A stretch of 64,000 nucleotides of DNA from Lutibaculum baratangense AMV1 (GTDB taxonomy: Bacteria > Pseudomonadota > Alphaproteobacteria > Rhizobiales > Tepidamorphaceae). The translations under genes were made by a program, and so were the position numbers. Under the pieces are notes generated by a model. It was not told where the DNA came from. It was given only the letters and a program-made list of their open reading frames with translations, and ran no database searches. Below are positions 27,475-37,131 of this stretch, one piece after another (the first letter of the stretch is position 1; each line of letters opens with the position of its first letter). The DNA lies in NCBI RefSeq assembly GCF_000496075.1, contig NZ_AWXZ01000013.1, positions 124,001 through 188,000 of the forward strand. Reading direction: 5' to 3'.

Positions 27475-27578
27475 GTCGTTTCCTCCCGGACCCGGGGTGC
27501 CTCCGACGTCCCGTCGCGGCGAGCGCGGGTCCAAACGCGTTGTTTTTCCGTTGTCGTCTGGCCGGCTTGGCGCCGGTC

Positions 27579-28112
27579 TCAGAGCCACGCGATGTCGTCG
27601 AAGCCGCGATCGATGTAGCCGCCCTTGTCGGCCGAGGCGCCCTCGTAGCCGAAGATCGGCCACAGCTCCTTCTGGTTGTAGAGCCCCACGACGAGGTTCG
27701 AGCGGACCTTCTGGAAGAACGGCTCGCCTTCGATCGCCTTCAGGAGCGCGACGCGCTCCTCTTCGGCCGGAACCTCGCCATAGGCCACGCCCGCCTTGTC
27801 GCGCGCCGCCTGGTCGAGCGCGGCGACGCCGTCCTCGAGGAGGGCGAGCTCGGCCTCCGAGGCGCGGGCGGCCTCGTCGAGGATGCCGACCGCCTTGGCG
27901 TAATAGGCATCCTCGATCTGGTCGTGGGGATAGATGTCGCGCGACATCTGGACGAGCGTCGCGAAGGTCTCGGGTTTCGTCGACCGGGGCATCTGCGCCC
28001 ACGCCCGCCCGACGATCTGGCCGGACGGCATGACCGTCATGGCGAGCAGGCCGCCGCCCGCCTTCAGGAAGGTGCGCCGGCTCGGCGCCACCTGGGATAT
28101 GTGTCTTGCCAT
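27579..28112 (-). CDS. Gluconate 2-dehydrogenase subunit 3 family protein with Tat signal
   Basis: This 177-residue protein carries a twin-arginine signal (SRRTFLKAGGGLLAMTVMP). The family core follows: FATLVQMSRDIYPHDQIEDAYYAKAV, then VALLKAIEGEPFF and GYEGASADKGGYIDRGFDDIAW. Subunit 3 proteins bind the GMC flavoprotein and carry it through the Tat pathway. The ATG is preceded by GGAGGAGG. It is the first gene of the four-gene dehydrogenase operon. Confidence 0.9.
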   Translation of the reverse strand: MARHISQVAPSRRTFLKAGGGLLAMTVMPSGQIVGRAWAQMPRSTKPETFATLVQMSRDIYPHDQIEDAYYAKAVGILDEAARASEAELALLEDGVAALDQAARDKAGVAYGEVPAEEERVALLKAIEGEPFFQKVRSNLVVGLYNQKELWPIFGYEGASADKGGYIDRGFDDIAWL

Positions 28113-28243
28113 GGGGTTTCCTCCTCCCACTGCGTGCGAAATCGTTCTTCTTATGTTCTTCTTCCGGCCCTGCCGTGGCCGGTCGTCATGCCGGGGCGCG
28201 GCGCGATCTGCGCGAGGGGCGCCGGCCCCGGCGTATCGTCATG

Positions 28244-28639
28244 TCACTTGAAGCGGCCCCGCCTCTCCAGCACCTCGATCTTGTAGCCGTCCGGGTCCTC
28301 GATGAAGAAGAACCGCCCAAGCGGCGTGCCCTGGTGGGCGATCTCCTTGATGTCCTTGGGGTTCAGGCCCTCAGCCTTCAGCCTCGCGTGCTCCTCTTCG
28401 AGGCTCTGGACGCTGAAGGCGAGGTGGCCGTAGCCGTTGCCGAGGTCGTAGGGCCCTTCCTGCCCCTTGTTCACCGTCAGCTCGAGCTCGTGCTCGGTCT
28501 CGGGGTTCGAGAGGTAGATCAGCGTGAAGCCGTCGAAGTCGTAGCGGTCCGCCACCTTCAGGCCGAAGGCGGTCTCGTAGAACTGCGTCGAGCGCTCCTC
28601 CTCGAGAACCCGGATCATCGTGTGGATGAGCTTGGCCAC
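28244..28639 (-). CDS. gloA: Lactoylglutathione lyase (glyoxalase I)
   Basis: This 131-residue vicinal-oxygen-chelate protein converts the methylglyoxal-glutathione adduct to S-lactoylglutathione. Metal ligands are His6 (KLIHTMIRVLE), a Glu in ETEHELELTVN, His in NGYGHLAFSV and Glu in PDGYKIEVLER. The GTG start with AAGGGAG upstream gives the usual family length. Upstream Met codons would add unrelated residues. The gene appears monocistronic. Confidence 0.93.
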   Translation of the reverse strand: MAKLIHTMIRVLEEERSTQFYETAFGLKVADRYDFDGFTLIYLSNPETEHELELTVNKGQEGPYDLGNGYGHLAFSVQSLEEEHARLKAEGLNPKDIKEIAHQGTPLGRFFFIEDPDGYKIEVLERRGRFK

Positions 28640-28864
28640 GTAGCTCCCTTCCTGCCGTTTGCGCATCTGTTCGGCGGGCATGCCGGAAAATGCCGGGAAG
28701 GAGAGGCGTGACGCGCAGGCATTCTACAGGCCTCCGATGCGCCTCTTCCCTGGCGTTCCGGCTGTGACCGCCAGTTCAGGACGAGGTTAGGCGAGGCGCA
28801 GAGGCAGCAGGTAGTATGATGTTACTGCGCGGACGCGGCCGGAGCGAGGAATGCCGTAATGCTC

Positions 28865-29209
28865 TCAGTTGGCGGCGCTGAGCGCCGGTTCCTTGCGGGG
28901 CTGCCCGGCGTGATGGCGCCCTTGAGGCTCCACCTCGATCGGGCGAGCGGGCTTGCGCTCGAGATGGACAAGGCAGGTGCAGCGGAGGAGCGAGGTGAAG
29001 TTGCGCACCTCGCCGTGAAGCTCGAGCACCTCGTCGTGCAGGGTCGAAAGGAACTTCGGCAACGTCATGCCCTGATCGGCCGCCAGATCCTCCAGCACCT
29101 GCCAGAAGGCGGCCTCGAGCCGGATGGACGTGGCGTGGCCCGACAGGCGGACGGAACGCGTCTCGCCCTCGTAGCGCTCATGCGCGATGCCGGCGAAGAT
29201 GTGGCACAT
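28865..29209 (-). CDS. Ribbon-helix-helix domain protein
   Basis: This 114-residue protein is of a type common in Alphaproteobacteria. SVRLSGHATSIRLEAAFWQVLEDLAADQGMTLPKFL is a ribbon-helix-helix fold resembling the RHH_4 family, in which the strand TSIRLE would contact DNA. The region after residue 85 (HLERKPARPIEVEPQG) looks unstructured. Its role is unknown, possibly a small transcriptional or cell-cycle-related regulator. The start at MCHIFAG is inferred; a longer frame begins at 29296. Confidence 0.7.
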   Translation of the reverse strand: MCHIFAGIAHERYEGETRSVRLSGHATSIRLEAAFWQVLEDLAADQGMTLPKFLSTLHDEVLELHGEVRNFTSLLRCTCLVHLERKPARPIEVEPQGRHHAGQPRKEPALSAAN

Positions 29210-29437
29210 GACTGGTCGTCCTTCGTCGAACCTCGCCCCTCTCCAGTAAAGGTCGGGGCCGGGCCGAAGACAAGCCCGGAGAATCGTGGCGGGCATCGAC
29301 CCGCGCCCCCTGGTCGAGGCCTGGCCCGCCGCCTGACGAAGCGCGCCGTCGGAGCCGCGGGGCTTGCCTTCCGGCTTTGCGGTCCGGTTTATTCGAGGCG
29401 GTAGCGTCAGCGTGGCGCGTGTGTCATCGGGTGCGTC

Positions 29438-30076
29438 ATGCGACTGCTTTTATCAGGTGTCCTCTTCGCTCTCCTGCTCGCCGGCAGCGCTGCGGCCGAC
29501 AACGGCGACAGCCGGTTCATGTTCGCGACCGAGGACCCGTTCGTCTCGGAAGGTGCCCCTGATCCCAACGGCATCCTTCTGTTCGGTGGCAGATACACCC
29601 TCGACGACATGGGAGAGTCCTTCCCCTGGAGCGGACCGACGCAGACGTCCGACTATTTCCTGGGCGGCGCGTTGGCGCGGGACATGGCCGAGCTTCCCGC
29701 AGGCTTCGTGCTGGGGGCCGAGGCCGGCCTCGCGGCGAGGTTCGGCTCCGCCCCCACGTCGATCGAGGTGTGGGGCGGCGCGAGGCTCAAGCATCACGGG
29801 CTGGTGGTCGGCGACGTGAACATCGCCCCCGCCGTGACGCTGGGGGTGAGCGCGACGACGAACCCGCTCGCGATCGAGAGCATCCGCGAGCGGTCCCGCC
29901 TGGGCAGCACGCAGGTGCTCGCCTACTTCACGCCCGAGATATCGCTGCGCCTGCGACAATATGAGAGGGCGGAGCTCGTCTACCGCCTGCAGCACAGGTC
30001 CGGTGCGTTCGGCCTGTTCGGCGGTGTCACGGAGGGTGCGAACGCGAACGCCCTCGGCGTGCGCTGGCGGTTCTGA
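29438..30076 (+). CDS. PagL-like acyloxyacyl hydrolase family outer-membrane protein
   Basis: This 212-residue protein has a Sec signal (cleavage near residue 20, GSAAADN) and alternating beta-strand character throughout. The C-terminal ELVYRLQHRSGAFGLFGG carries the His186-x-Ser188 pair and upstream Glu179 that resemble the PagL lipid A 3-O-deacylase active site. It ends in Phe (GVRWRF), as outer-membrane beta-barrels do. It probably trims lipid A acyl chains or is a relative with another substrate. Overall similarity to PagL is weak by eye. Confidence 0.62.
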   Translation: MRLLLSGVLFALLLAGSAAADNGDSRFMFATEDPFVSEGAPDPNGILLFGGRYTLDDMGESFPWSGPTQTSDYFLGGALARDMAELPAGFVLGAEAGLAARFGSAPTSIEVWGGARLKHHGLVVGDVNIAPAVTLGVSATTNPLAIESIRERSRLGSTQVLAYFTPEISLRLRQYERAELVYRLQHRSGAFGLFGGVTEGANANALGVRWRF

Positions 30077-30086
30077 CGCGGGATCC

Positions 30087-30103
30087 GACGCTTATGAAGC
30101 GTC
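30087..30103. terminator. Short hairpin between the convergent PagL-like and CoA-transferase genes
   Basis: GACGCTT-ATG-AAGCGTC is a perfect 7-bp stem with a three-base loop. It lies in the 25-nt gap between the two convergent stop codons and overlaps the CoA-transferase stop. It is a plausible shared terminator, although no long U-tract follows. Confidence 0.4.
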
Positions 30104-31271
30104 AGTCCGTGCAGGTCTCGCCGCTCCCGTCGGCGAGCGCCGACAGAACCTCGCCGGTGTGCTCGCCGAGGCGCGGCGGCGCGACGGGCGGACGCACCGG
30201 CGTGTCGGAGAAGCGAAGGGGCGAAGCGACGAGGCGGAGGTGCCCGTGCTTCTCGTCCGGCACCTCGACGACCATGCCGCGCTCGCGCATTTCGGGCGCC
30301 GCGAAGACCTCGGCTACGGAGCGCACCTGGCCGGCCGGCACGCCCGCGTCCTTCAGCGCGGCGATCCAGTGCAGCGTGGTCGCGCTCCGGAAGATCTCGG
30401 CGAGGACCGGCACGAGGATGTCGCGGTTCAGCACGCGGTCGCGGTTCCGCGCGTAACGCGCGTCCTCTGCGAGGTCCGGCCGGCCGATCACCTTCTCGCA
30501 GAGCGTGCGGAACTGGCCGTCATTGCCGACGGCGAGGGCGAAGGCGCCGTCGGCAGTCTCGAAGATCTGGTAGGGCACGATCGTCGGGTGCGCGTTGCCG
30601 AAGCGCTTGACGTCCTTGCCCGTGCCGAGATGGCCCGAGGCCTGGTTCGCGAGCACCGCGACCGCGCTGTCGAGGAGCGCGATGTCGAGATGCTGGCCGC
30701 GGCCCGTCTTCCCGCGCGCGATGAGCGCGGCGAGGATCGCCTGCGTCGCGTTCATGCCGGTGATGATGTCGGTGATGGCGACACCGACCTTCATCGGCGG
30801 CCCGTCGGGCTCGCCGGTGATCGCCATCAGGCCGCTCTCCGCCTGGATCGCGAAGTCGTAGCCGGCTTCCGCCGCACGCGGGCCCGTGCGGCCGTAGCCC
30901 GAGATCGAGCAGTAGACGAGACCGGGGTTGAGCTTCGACAGCTCCTCGTAGCCGAAGCCCAAACGGTCGAGCGCGCCGAGCCGGAAGTTCTCCACGAGCA
31001 CGTCCGCCTCGCGCGCCATCTTCAGGATCGCCACCTTGCCCTTCGCCGACTTGAGGTCGATCGCCACCGACTTCTTCGAGCGGTTGCAGCACATGAAATA
31101 GGTCGATTCCCCGTCGATGTCGGGCGGGGTCCAGCTTCGCGTGTCGTCGCCCGAACCCGGCGCCTCGATCTTCCAGACCGCGGCCCCGAGATCGGCGAGC
31201 GTCTGGGTGCACCAGGGCCCGGCGAGGACGCGCGAGAGATCGAGAATCTTGATGCCGTCGAGCGGGTACAT
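30102..31271 (-). CDS. CaiB/BaiF family (class III) CoA-transferase
   Basis: This 389-residue protein begins MYPLDGIKILDLSRVLAGPWCTQTLADLGA, the family N-terminus. It contains SVAIDLKSAKGK and VLVENFRLGALDRLGFGYEEL, and the region FAIQAESGLMAITGEPDGPP includes the catalytic Asp position. These enzymes move CoA between organic acids (formyl, carnitine, succinyl or aromatic acids). The gene stands alone, with no thioesterase or dehydrogenase neighbours to suggest the acid. The start is preceded by a weak ribosome binding site. Confidence 0.9.
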   Translation of the reverse strand: MYPLDGIKILDLSRVLAGPWCTQTLADLGAAVWKIEAPGSGDDTRSWTPPDIDGESTYFMCCNRSKKSVAIDLKSAKGKVAILKMAREADVLVENFRLGALDRLGFGYEELSKLNPGLVYCSISGYGRTGPRAAEAGYDFAIQAESGLMAITGEPDGPPMKVGVAITDIITGMNATQAILAALIARGKTGRGQHLDIALLDSAVAVLANQASGHLGTGKDVKRFGNAHPTIVPYQIFETADGAFALAVGNDGQFRTLCEKVIGRPDLAEDARYARNRDRVLNRDILVPVLAEIFRSATTLHWIAALKDAGVPAGQVRSVAEVFAAPEMRERGMVVEVPDEKHGHLRLVASPLRFSDTPVRPPVAPPRLGEHTGEVLSALADGSGETCTD

Positions 31272-31538
31272 GGGAATCCTCGGTGCAGCAGAGCGGAGAG
31301 GTGCCCCCGTTCCGGCGGGCGGGAGGGCAACCGGCGTTAGCACCGCGCCGCCGACCGCGCAACGCGCCGTCGACCGGCCGATCCCGGCTCACCGGGGCCG
31401 AGCGGCTGCAATTGCGCGGCTCGATTTGTCGCGGCCTTGCCTGACCGCTTCGGGCGGGCAATGATGTTGCCTCATCCATGGGCATGGCGACCGATCGAGC
31501 AGATGGCGCCATGACCGATCGCGCAGACGAGGCGCCGC

Positions 31539-32933
31539 ATGACCTCCTACAGCGCCGTCGCGGGCGGCCAGACCTTCCGTTTCGAGGACCTGAAGCACCT
31601 TCTCGCCGCAGCCTCCCCGCAGCGCTCGGGCGACGCGCTCGCCGGCCTCGCCGCGACGAGCGATGTCGAGCGGGTGGCGGCCCGCTACGCGCTGGCCGAC
31701 CTGCCGCTGAAGACCTTCCTGAGCGAGGCGGTCGTTCCCTACGAGGACGACGAGGTGACGCGGCTGATCGTCGACCGGCACGACGCCGAGGCGTTCGCCC
31801 CGCTCGCCTCGATGACGGTCGGCGACTTCCGCGACTGGCTGCTCGCCAGGGAGACGGACGAGGTGGCGCTCTCGGCCGCGGCGCCGGGCCTGACGCCGGA
31901 GATGGCGGCTGCCGTCTCGAAGCTCATGCGCAACCAGGACCTGATCGCGGTGGCGCGGAAGGCCCGTGTCGTCACGGCCTTCCGCGACACGATCGGCCTG
32001 CCGGGCCGGCTCGCGACCCGGCTGCAGCCGAACCACCCGACCGACGATCCCAGGGGCATCGGCGTGTCGATCCTCGACGGGCTCCTGAAAGGCGCGGGCG
32101 ACGCCGTCATTGGCATCAACCCGGCGACCGACAGCATAGAGAACGCCTCGCGGCTCCTGTGGATGCTCGACGAGTTGCGCCAGACCTACGACATCCCGAC
32201 GCAGAGCTGCGTCCTGACCCACGTTACGAACGCGATCGCCATCATGGAGAACGGCGGTCCAATCGACCTCGTCTTCCAGTCGATCGCCGGCACGCAGAAG
32301 GCGAACGCGAGCTTCGGCGTCGACCTCGGCGTGCTGAAGGAGGCGCGCGACGCGGCACTTCAGCTGAAGCGCGGCACGGTCGGGCAGAACGTCATGTATT
32401 TCGAGACGGGGCAGGGCGCGGCGCTCTCGGCCGACGCCCATCACGGGATCGACCAGCAGACGGTCGAGGCGCGCGCCTATGCGGTGGCCCGCGAGTTTCA
32501 GCCCCTTCTCGTCAACACCGTCGTCGGCTTCATCGGGCCCGAGTATCTCTTCGACGGCAAGGAGATCATCCGCGCCGGCCTCGAGGACCATTTCTGCGGC
32601 AAGCTCCTCGGCCTGCCGATGGGCTGCGACGTCTGCTACACGAACCACGCCGAGGCCGACCAGGACGACATGGACACGATGATGACCGTGCTGACGACGG
32701 CGGGCGTCACCTTCCTCATCACCGTGCCCGGGGCCGACGACGTCATGCTGAGCTACCAGAGCCTGTCCTTCGAGGACATGCTCTACCTGCGCTCGACCTT
32801 CGGCGTGCGGCCGGCGCCGGAATTCGAGCGCTGGCTCGTCGAGATGGAGCTCCTGCACCCCGACGGCAGCCTCGCCGTGCCGGACCTGCGGACGAACAGG
32901 CTCGGCCGGCTGGCCGAGCTGGAGCCTCAGTGA
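31539..32933 (+). CDS. eutB: Ethanolamine ammonia-lyase large subunit
   Basis: This 464-residue catalytic subunit of the adenosylcobalamin enzyme splits ethanolamine into acetaldehyde and ammonia. TIM-barrel segments recognisable from EutB include ANHPTDDPRG-like QPNHPTDDPRGIGVSI, VIGINPATDSIEN, YFETGQGAALSADAHHG and GLPMGCDVCYTNHAEADQDD. The stop codon overlaps the eutC start. No eut microcompartment shell, EutA reactivase or transporter genes are adjacent, so this is a minimal eutBC unit. It requires vitamin B12. Confidence 0.95.
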   Translation: MTSYSAVAGGQTFRFEDLKHLLAAASPQRSGDALAGLAATSDVERVAARYALADLPLKTFLSEAVVPYEDDEVTRLIVDRHDAEAFAPLASMTVGDFRDWLLARETDEVALSAAAPGLTPEMAAAVSKLMRNQDLIAVARKARVVTAFRDTIGLPGRLATRLQPNHPTDDPRGIGVSILDGLLKGAGDAVIGINPATDSIENASRLLWMLDELRQTYDIPTQSCVLTHVTNAIAIMENGGPIDLVFQSIAGTQKANASFGVDLGVLKEARDAALQLKRGTVGQNVMYFETGQGAALSADAHHGIDQQTVEARAYAVAREFQPLLVNTVVGFIGPEYLFDGKEIIRAGLEDHFCGKLLGLPMGCDVCYTNHAEADQDDMDTMMTVLTTAGVTFLITVPGADDVMLSYQSLSFEDMLYLRSTFGVRPAPEFERWLVEMELLHPDGSLAVPDLRTNRLGRLAELEPQ

Positions 32934-33670
32934 TGGCGGGCGAGGTCGATGTCTGGTCGAAGCTCCGGGCGCTGACGCCGGCTCGCGTCGCGCTCGACCG
33001 TTCCGGCGACGCGCCCTCTTTGCGCTCCGTGCTCGACTTCCAACTCGCCCACGCGCACGCTCGCGACGCGATCCACACCGCCTTCGACGCTGCTGCTATC
33101 GCGGAGGCCCTGAAGCCGCGCGAGACGCTTTCTGTCGAGAGCCGCGCCGGCGACCGCGCCACCTACCTGAAGCGTCCGGATCTCGGGCGACGGCTCTCCG
33201 AAGCGTCGGCGCCCCGGATCCCCCGCCTCGACTGCGACGTCGCCTTCGTCGTCGCGGACGGGCTGTCGGCGACGGGGGTCGAGAGCCACGCCGCGGCGGT
33301 CCTCGACGCGGTCATGCCGCTGATCCCCTCGCTCACCGTCGGCCCGGTCGTGATCGCGAGCCAGGCGCGCGTCGCCATCGCCGACGAGATCGGCGAGCGC
33401 ATGGGCGCGAGGATCTCCGCCATCCTGATCGGCGAGCGCCCGGGCCTCTCGGTGTCCGACAGCCTCGGCATCTACGTCACGTACGGGCCGCGGATCGGCC
33501 GGAGCGATGCCGAGCGCAACTGCATCTCGAACATCCATGGCCATGGCCTCACGCCTCGGCGGGCGGCGGAGACGCTGGCGTGGCTCCTCCACCAGGCGCT
33601 CGACCGGGGCCTCAGCGGGGTCCGCCTCAAGGACGAGTCGGGCGGCGGGCCGCGGCTCGTCGGCGGCTGA
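32933..33670 (+). CDS. eutC: Ethanolamine ammonia-lyase small subunit
   Basis: The 245-residue EutC partner contains LDFQLAHAHARDAIHTAFD, VVADGLSATGVESHA, IGERPGLSVSDSLGIYVTYGP and RNCISNIHGHGLTPRRAA, all typical. It contributes to the cobalamin-binding interface of the (EutB-EutC) complex. It is somewhat shorter at the N-terminus than enterobacterial EutC (about 295), which is common outside that group. It starts within the eutB stop codon, so expression is coupled. Confidence 0.94.
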   Translation: MAGEVDVWSKLRALTPARVALDRSGDAPSLRSVLDFQLAHAHARDAIHTAFDAAAIAEALKPRETLSVESRAGDRATYLKRPDLGRRLSEASAPRIPRLDCDVAFVVADGLSATGVESHAAAVLDAVMPLIPSLTVGPVVIASQARVAIADEIGERMGARISAILIGERPGLSVSDSLGIYVTYGPRIGRSDAERNCISNIHGHGLTPRRAAETLAWLLHQALDRGLSGVRLKDESGGGPRLVGG

Positions 33671-33675
33671 ACGCG

Positions 33676-33688
33676 GGCGGCATCCGCC
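33676..33688. terminator. Possible small hairpin between convergent eutC and livF
   Basis: GGCGG-CAT-CCGCC fills the 18-nt gap between the stop codons of convergent eutC and livF. The stem is only 5 bp and the loop 3 nt, so support is weak. Confidence 0.3.
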
Positions 33689-34386
<698 letters not shown>

Positions 34387-34387
<1 letters not shown>

Positions 34388-35139
34388 CAGGCGGCCTCGT
34401 CGCCGAGATAGGCCGCGCGCACCTCCGGCGAGGAGCGCACGACGGCCGGATCGCCGGACGCGATGACCCGGCCGTAGGAGAGCACCGTCACCCGGTCGGC
34501 AAGCGCGAAGACCGCGTCCATGTCGTGCTCGATGAGGACGATCGCGTAGCGCCCCTTGAGGCTCCTCAGGATCTCGATGACCTTGTTGGATTCCTCGTGG
34601 CCCATGCCGGCGAGCGGCTCGTCGAGAAGGAGGAGCCTCGGCTTCGTGGCGAGCGCGATGGCGATCTCGAGGGCGCGCTTTTCGCCGTGCGAGAGCGTGC
34701 CGGCCCCGAGGTCGGCGCGCGCGGCGAGCCCGACGAGGTCGAGCAGGCTCGCGGCCTCGTCGTTGAGCGCCTGCTCCCGGGAGGCGATCCCGAAGAAGCG
34801 GAAGCTCGAGCCGGAACGGCCCTGGACGGCGAGGGCGACGTTCTCGAGCGCCGTGAAGCCCGGCAGGATGGAGGTGATCTGGAAGGTGCGGGCGATGCCG
34901 CGGTGGACGCGGGCGTGCATCGGCAGACCCGTGATGTCCTCGCCGCCGAAGCGCACGGTGCCGCCGTCCGAGGCGAGGAGCCCGGACACCTGGTGGAGCA
35001 GCGTCGTCTTGCCGGCGCCGTTCGGGCCGATGATCGCGTGCAACTCGCCCGGCATCACCTGAAGCGACACGTCGTCGGTCACGCGCAGGGCGCCGAAGCT
35101 CTTGTTCAGGTTCTCGACGTCGAGGATCGCCTCGCTCAT
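34387..35139 (-). CDS. livG: Branched-chain amino acid/amide-type ABC transporter ATPase (LivG type)
   Basis: This 250-residue ATPase has Walker A GPNGAGKTT, LivG-type RGIARTFQITSILPGFTALENV, signature LSHGEKRALEIAIAL and Walker B LLLLDEPLAGM. The C-terminal YGRVIASGDPAVVRSSPEVRAAYLG tail is characteristic of LivG. It overlaps livM upstream by 4 nt and livF downstream by 3 nt. Confidence 0.93.
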
Positions 35140-36128
35140 CTCCGCCTCCGCGTCACGGCGCCGAGGATGCCGCGCTCCATGAAGATCGCGACGAGGACGA
35201 GGAGCGGCCCGAAGACGATGCGCCAGTGCTCGGTGAAGCCGGCGAGCCATTCCTCGAGGAAGAGGAAGGCCGTCGCCCCGATGATCGCGCCGTGGAGCGT
35301 GCCGAGCCCGCCGAGGATCACCATGATCAGGAGCTCGCCCGAGCGCTGCCAGGCCATGTAGGCGGGGCTCACATACTCGGTGTGGTTGGCGAGCAGGAAG
35401 CCCGCGAGGCCGCAGATCATGCCCGAGACGACATAGGCGACGAGGCGGAAGCGGAACGGGTCGAAGCCGATCGCCTCCATCCGCACGGCATTCTCCTTCG
35501 CCCCGCGCAGGACGCGGCCGAAGCGGGAGACGACGAGGCAGCGGCAGATCGCGTAGCTCAGGATAAGCGCGCCGAGGCAGGCATAGTAGAAGGCGGTGGT
35601 ATCGCCGAGGACCTTCGAGCCCGCGACCGTCGATCGCGTCCACAGCGTCATGCCGTCGTCGCCGCCATAGGCCGAGAGCGACGTCATCATGAAATAGGCC
35701 ATCTGCGCGAAGGCCAGCGTGATCATGATGAAGTGCACGCCCTTCGTGCGCAGCGAGATCCAGCCGGTGAGGAACGCGAAGACCGCCGAGGCGAAGAGCG
35801 CCACCGGCAGTTGCAGGAACGCGTCGCCGGCCCCGTGCGAGGCGAGGATGCCGACGGCGTAGGCGCCGATGCCGAGGAAGGCTGCGTGGCCGAACGAGAC
35901 GAGGCCGCCGAAGCCGAGGATCAGGTCGAGCGAGACGGCGGCGATCGCGAAGATCATGATGCGCACGACGATCGACAGGTAGAACGGGTCGAGCCCGGCA
36001 TGGACGAGGAGCGGCGCCAGCGCGAAGGCGAGGAAGATCGCGGCCGGCACGAGGAGCGCGACCGTGCCGCGCAGGCGCGGCGTCGCCGGGACGTCGCTCG
36101 TCGAGGCGCTGGAGACGAGGTCGCTCAC
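35136..36128 (-). CDS. livM: Branched-chain amino acid/amide-type ABC transporter permease (LivM type)
   Basis: This 330-residue polytopic permease has the LivM block SLDLILGFGGLVSFGHAAFLGIGAYAVG and RVLRGAKENAVRMEAIGFDPFRFRLVAYVVSG, the cytoplasmic coupling loop. No ATG is available. I use a GTG at 36128, which has AGGAG 5 nt upstream; a GTG two codons earlier lies inside that ribosome binding site. The distance to the livH stop is 8 nt. Confidence 0.92.
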   Translation of the reverse strand: MSDLVSSASTSDVPATPRLRGTVALLVPAAIFLAFALAPLLVHAGLDPFYLSIVVRIMIFAIAAVSLDLILGFGGLVSFGHAAFLGIGAYAVGILASHGAGDAFLQLPVALFASAVFAFLTGWISLRTKGVHFIMITLAFAQMAYFMMTSLSAYGGDDGMTLWTRSTVAGSKVLGDTTAFYYACLGALILSYAICRCLVVSRFGRVLRGAKENAVRMEAIGFDPFRFRLVAYVVSGMICGLAGFLLANHTEYVSPAYMAWQRSGELLIMVILGGLGTLHGAIIGATAFLFLEEWLAGFTEHWRIVFGPLLVLVAIFMERGILGAVTRRRR

Positions 36129-36136
36129 CGGCACTC

Positions 36137-37057
36137 CTATCGCGCGGCCGGGAAGAGGCCGGCGGGCCGGAAGAACAGGACCGCCGCCATCAGCACGTAG
36201 ATCAGCATCGGCGCGATCGCCCGGCCGGTCTGGCTCGCCTCGGCGGGGGACATCACGAGCCTCAGGAGATCGCCGGAGAACGATCGGCCGAGCGTGTCGA
36301 CGAGGCCGATCAGGAGCGCCGCCACGAAGGCGCCGCGGATCGAGCCGATCCCGCCGATCACGATCACGACGAAGGCGAGAATGAGGATCTGGTCGCCCAT
36401 GCCCGGCTCGACCGACAGGATCGGCGCGATCATGATGCCGGCGAAGCCCGCGAGCATCGCGCCGAAGCCGAAGACGAGGGTGAAGAGCCGCCTGATGTCG
36501 ACGCCCAGCGCAGAGACCATGCGAGGATGCGTCGCGCCGGCCCGCACGAGCATGCCCGCCCGCGTGTGGCTCACGAGGAAATAGAGCAGGACGGCGATCA
36601 GCAGTCCCGCGACGATGATCGCGATGCGGTAGACCGGGTAGAGAAGCCCAGGCATCAGGACGATCGAGCCCGACAGGATCTCCGGAACCGGAACGGACAG
36701 GGGCGCCGCGCCCCACAGGATGCGCACGGCCTCGTTCAGGAAGAGGATCACGCCGAAGGTCGCGAGAACCTGGGCGAGGTGGTCGCGGCCGTAGAGATGC
36801 CGGAAGACGAGGATTTCGAGCAGGAGGCCGAGGAGCAGCGCCGACGGCAGCGCGAGGGCGAGGCCGACGAAGAAGCTGCCCGTCATCGCGGTGAACCACG
36901 CCGCGAAATAGGCGCCGACCATGTACTGGACGCCGTGGGCGAGGTTGATGAAGTCCATGACGCCGAACACCAGCGTCAGGCCCGCCGCGATGAGGAAGAG
37001 CAGCACCCCGAGTTGCAGGCCGTTCAGCGTCTGAACGAGGACGAGCGTCAGCGACAT
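36137..37057 (-). CDS. livH: Branched-chain amino acid/amide-type ABC transporter permease (LivH type)
   Basis: This 306-residue permease begins MSLTLVLVQTLNGLQLGVLLFLIAAGLTLVFGVMDFINLAHG, the standard LivH start. RAGATHPRMVSALGVDIRRLF forms the coupling loop, and VIVIGGIGSIRGAFVAALLIG is conserved. It pairs with LivM in the inner membrane. A strong hairpin separates it from the solute-binding protein gene upstream, probably so that the binding protein is made in excess. Confidence 0.93.
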   Translation of the reverse strand: MSLTLVLVQTLNGLQLGVLLFLIAAGLTLVFGVMDFINLAHGVQYMVGAYFAAWFTAMTGSFFVGLALALPSALLLGLLLEILVFRHLYGRDHLAQVLATFGVILFLNEAVRILWGAAPLSVPVPEILSGSIVLMPGLLYPVYRIAIIVAGLLIAVLLYFLVSHTRAGMLVRAGATHPRMVSALGVDIRRLFTLVFGFGAMLAGFAGIMIAPILSVEPGMGDQILILAFVVIVIGGIGSIRGAFVAALLIGLVDTLGRSFSGDLLRLVMSPAEASQTGRAIAPMLIYVLMAAVLFFRPAGLFPAAR

Positions 37058-37086
37058 CGGGCGCCTTCGGGAGGTTCGTTCGTGGT

Positions 37087-37114
37087 TCGCCCTCCGGCCG
37101 GGACCGGAGGGCGA
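37087..37114 (-). promoter_or_regulatory. Intercistronic hairpin downstream of the solute-binding protein gene
   Basis: A perfect stem of 10 bp (CGCCCTCCGG with CCGGAGGGCG), extendable by one T-A pair, closes a six-base loop. It lies in the 74-nt gap between the binding-protein gene and livH. Such hairpins in ABC operons usually stabilise the upstream message or partly terminate transcription, raising binding-protein levels over permeases. Confidence 0.6.
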
Positions 37115-37131
37115 GCGGGAACCGGCGAGCT

